A stretch of 22,770 bases of DNA, from contig JAEWFW010000053.1 in the NCBI GenBank assembly GCA_023388635.1, forward strand, positions 1 to 22,770. The letters run 5' to 3'. Numbering within the stretch: the first letter of the stretch is position 1; each line of letters starts with the position of its first letter. The DNA is from Bacillota bacterium. Lineage in GTDB: Bacteria > Bacillota > Bacilli > Desulfuribacillales > Desulfuribacillaceae. The notes below the pieces were generated by a model, which searched no databases, was not told the origin of the DNA, and worked only from the letters and a program-made list of their open reading frames with translations. Position numbers and translations under genes: made by a program. Shown here piece after piece: positions 22,660-22,770 of this stretch.

Positions 22660-22770
22660 TGCTAGAATAAAAATAGGACAAGTAAAACAGAGAATACCTT
22701 CTCGTCTGTTATAATAATAAAATCATCCAACAGAGGAGAATGACCCAACATGAAAAAACATCACAAGCAA
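22657..22770 (+). mobile_element. Left end of an insertion sequence (partial)
   Basis: From about 22657 the sequence changes to an A/T-rich, non-coding stretch: TGATGCTAGAATAAAAATAG at the junction, then GGACAAGTAAAACAGAG. A TATAAT (22710-22715), an AGGAG ribosome site (22734-22738) and a start codon at 22750 follow. This is the layout of an insertion sequence left end. The terminal inverted repeat cannot be confirmed because the right end is outside the window. Family undecided; an IS30-like transposase start is one possibility. Confidence 0.6.
22750..22770 (+). CDS. Probable transposase, first 7 codons only
   Basis: ATG at 22750 with AGGAG 11 bases upstream starts MKKHHKQ, and the window then ends. 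An overlapping ATG at 22740 is too close to the ribosome site. Placement just inside an apparent insertion-sequence end suggests a transposase, but seven residues cannot show it. Confidence 0.4.

Noticed and set aside
1..22770. tRNA or rRNA genes
   Set aside because: I saw no cloverleaf with a TTCRA arm and no rRNA segments on either strand; a dedicated tRNA search was not possible.

Overview
The window looks like a Bacillota (Firmicutes) chromosome. It has strong AGGAGG-type ribosome binding sites, tight operons, a fluoride riboswitch, QueH-type queuosine synthesis and a Tro/Mnt-type manganese uptake operon. Negativicutes or a related clostridial lineage is my best guess, but nothing seen here fixes the genus.

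Left part (1-10535), ordinary chromosome. A fluoride riboswitch and its attenuator control crcB (fluoride channel). Next come a reverse-strand PAP2 lipid phosphatase and a small exported protein of unknown function. A manganese homeostasis operon follows: mntR (DtxR-family repressor with an Mn-type ligand set), then a TroA-like lipoprotein, an ABC ATPase and two overlapping permease genes, the second with a C-terminal winged-helix-like tail. A membrane PAS-GGDEF diguanylate cyclase converges on the operon. Divergent from it are queH (tRNA queuosine) and rlmD (23S rRNA m5U methyltransferase), closed by a strong terminator.

Middle part (10536-20400), defence cassette, visibly more A+T rich (33 of 60 bases are G/C at 9421-9480 but 17 of 60 at 12481-12540). 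It starts with three direct repeats at exact 31-base spacing and one promoter. Six close or overlapping genes follow: a Phd/YefM antitoxin-like protein with no toxin, hsdM (very long), hsdS, hsdR, a YgjP/DUF45-type zinc peptidase and a 532-residue ImmA/IrrE-type peptidase with an HTH-like C-terminus. An intrinsic terminator closes the unit, and a larger inverted repeat surrounds that terminator. This is a type I restriction-modification operon wrapped in a candidate regulatory or control module (antitoxin-like DNA binder plus two peptidases), and it is the best candidate for an under-described system here.

Right part (20400-22770), mobile-element module. A structured leader of about 240 bases precedes a sigma-70 region-4-like protein. 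Then come a Rha-type phage regulator, a small zinc-ribbon protein, a DUF4406-like protein and the first 27 codons of a further element gene. That last gene stops abruptly where an apparent insertion sequence begins (about 22657), and the first codons of a probable transposase end the window. No integrase, relaxase or attachment site is visible, so the type of element (prophage, ICE or IME) is undecided. Its position directly behind rlmD is notable because rlmD/rumA is a known ICE integration locus in streptococci.
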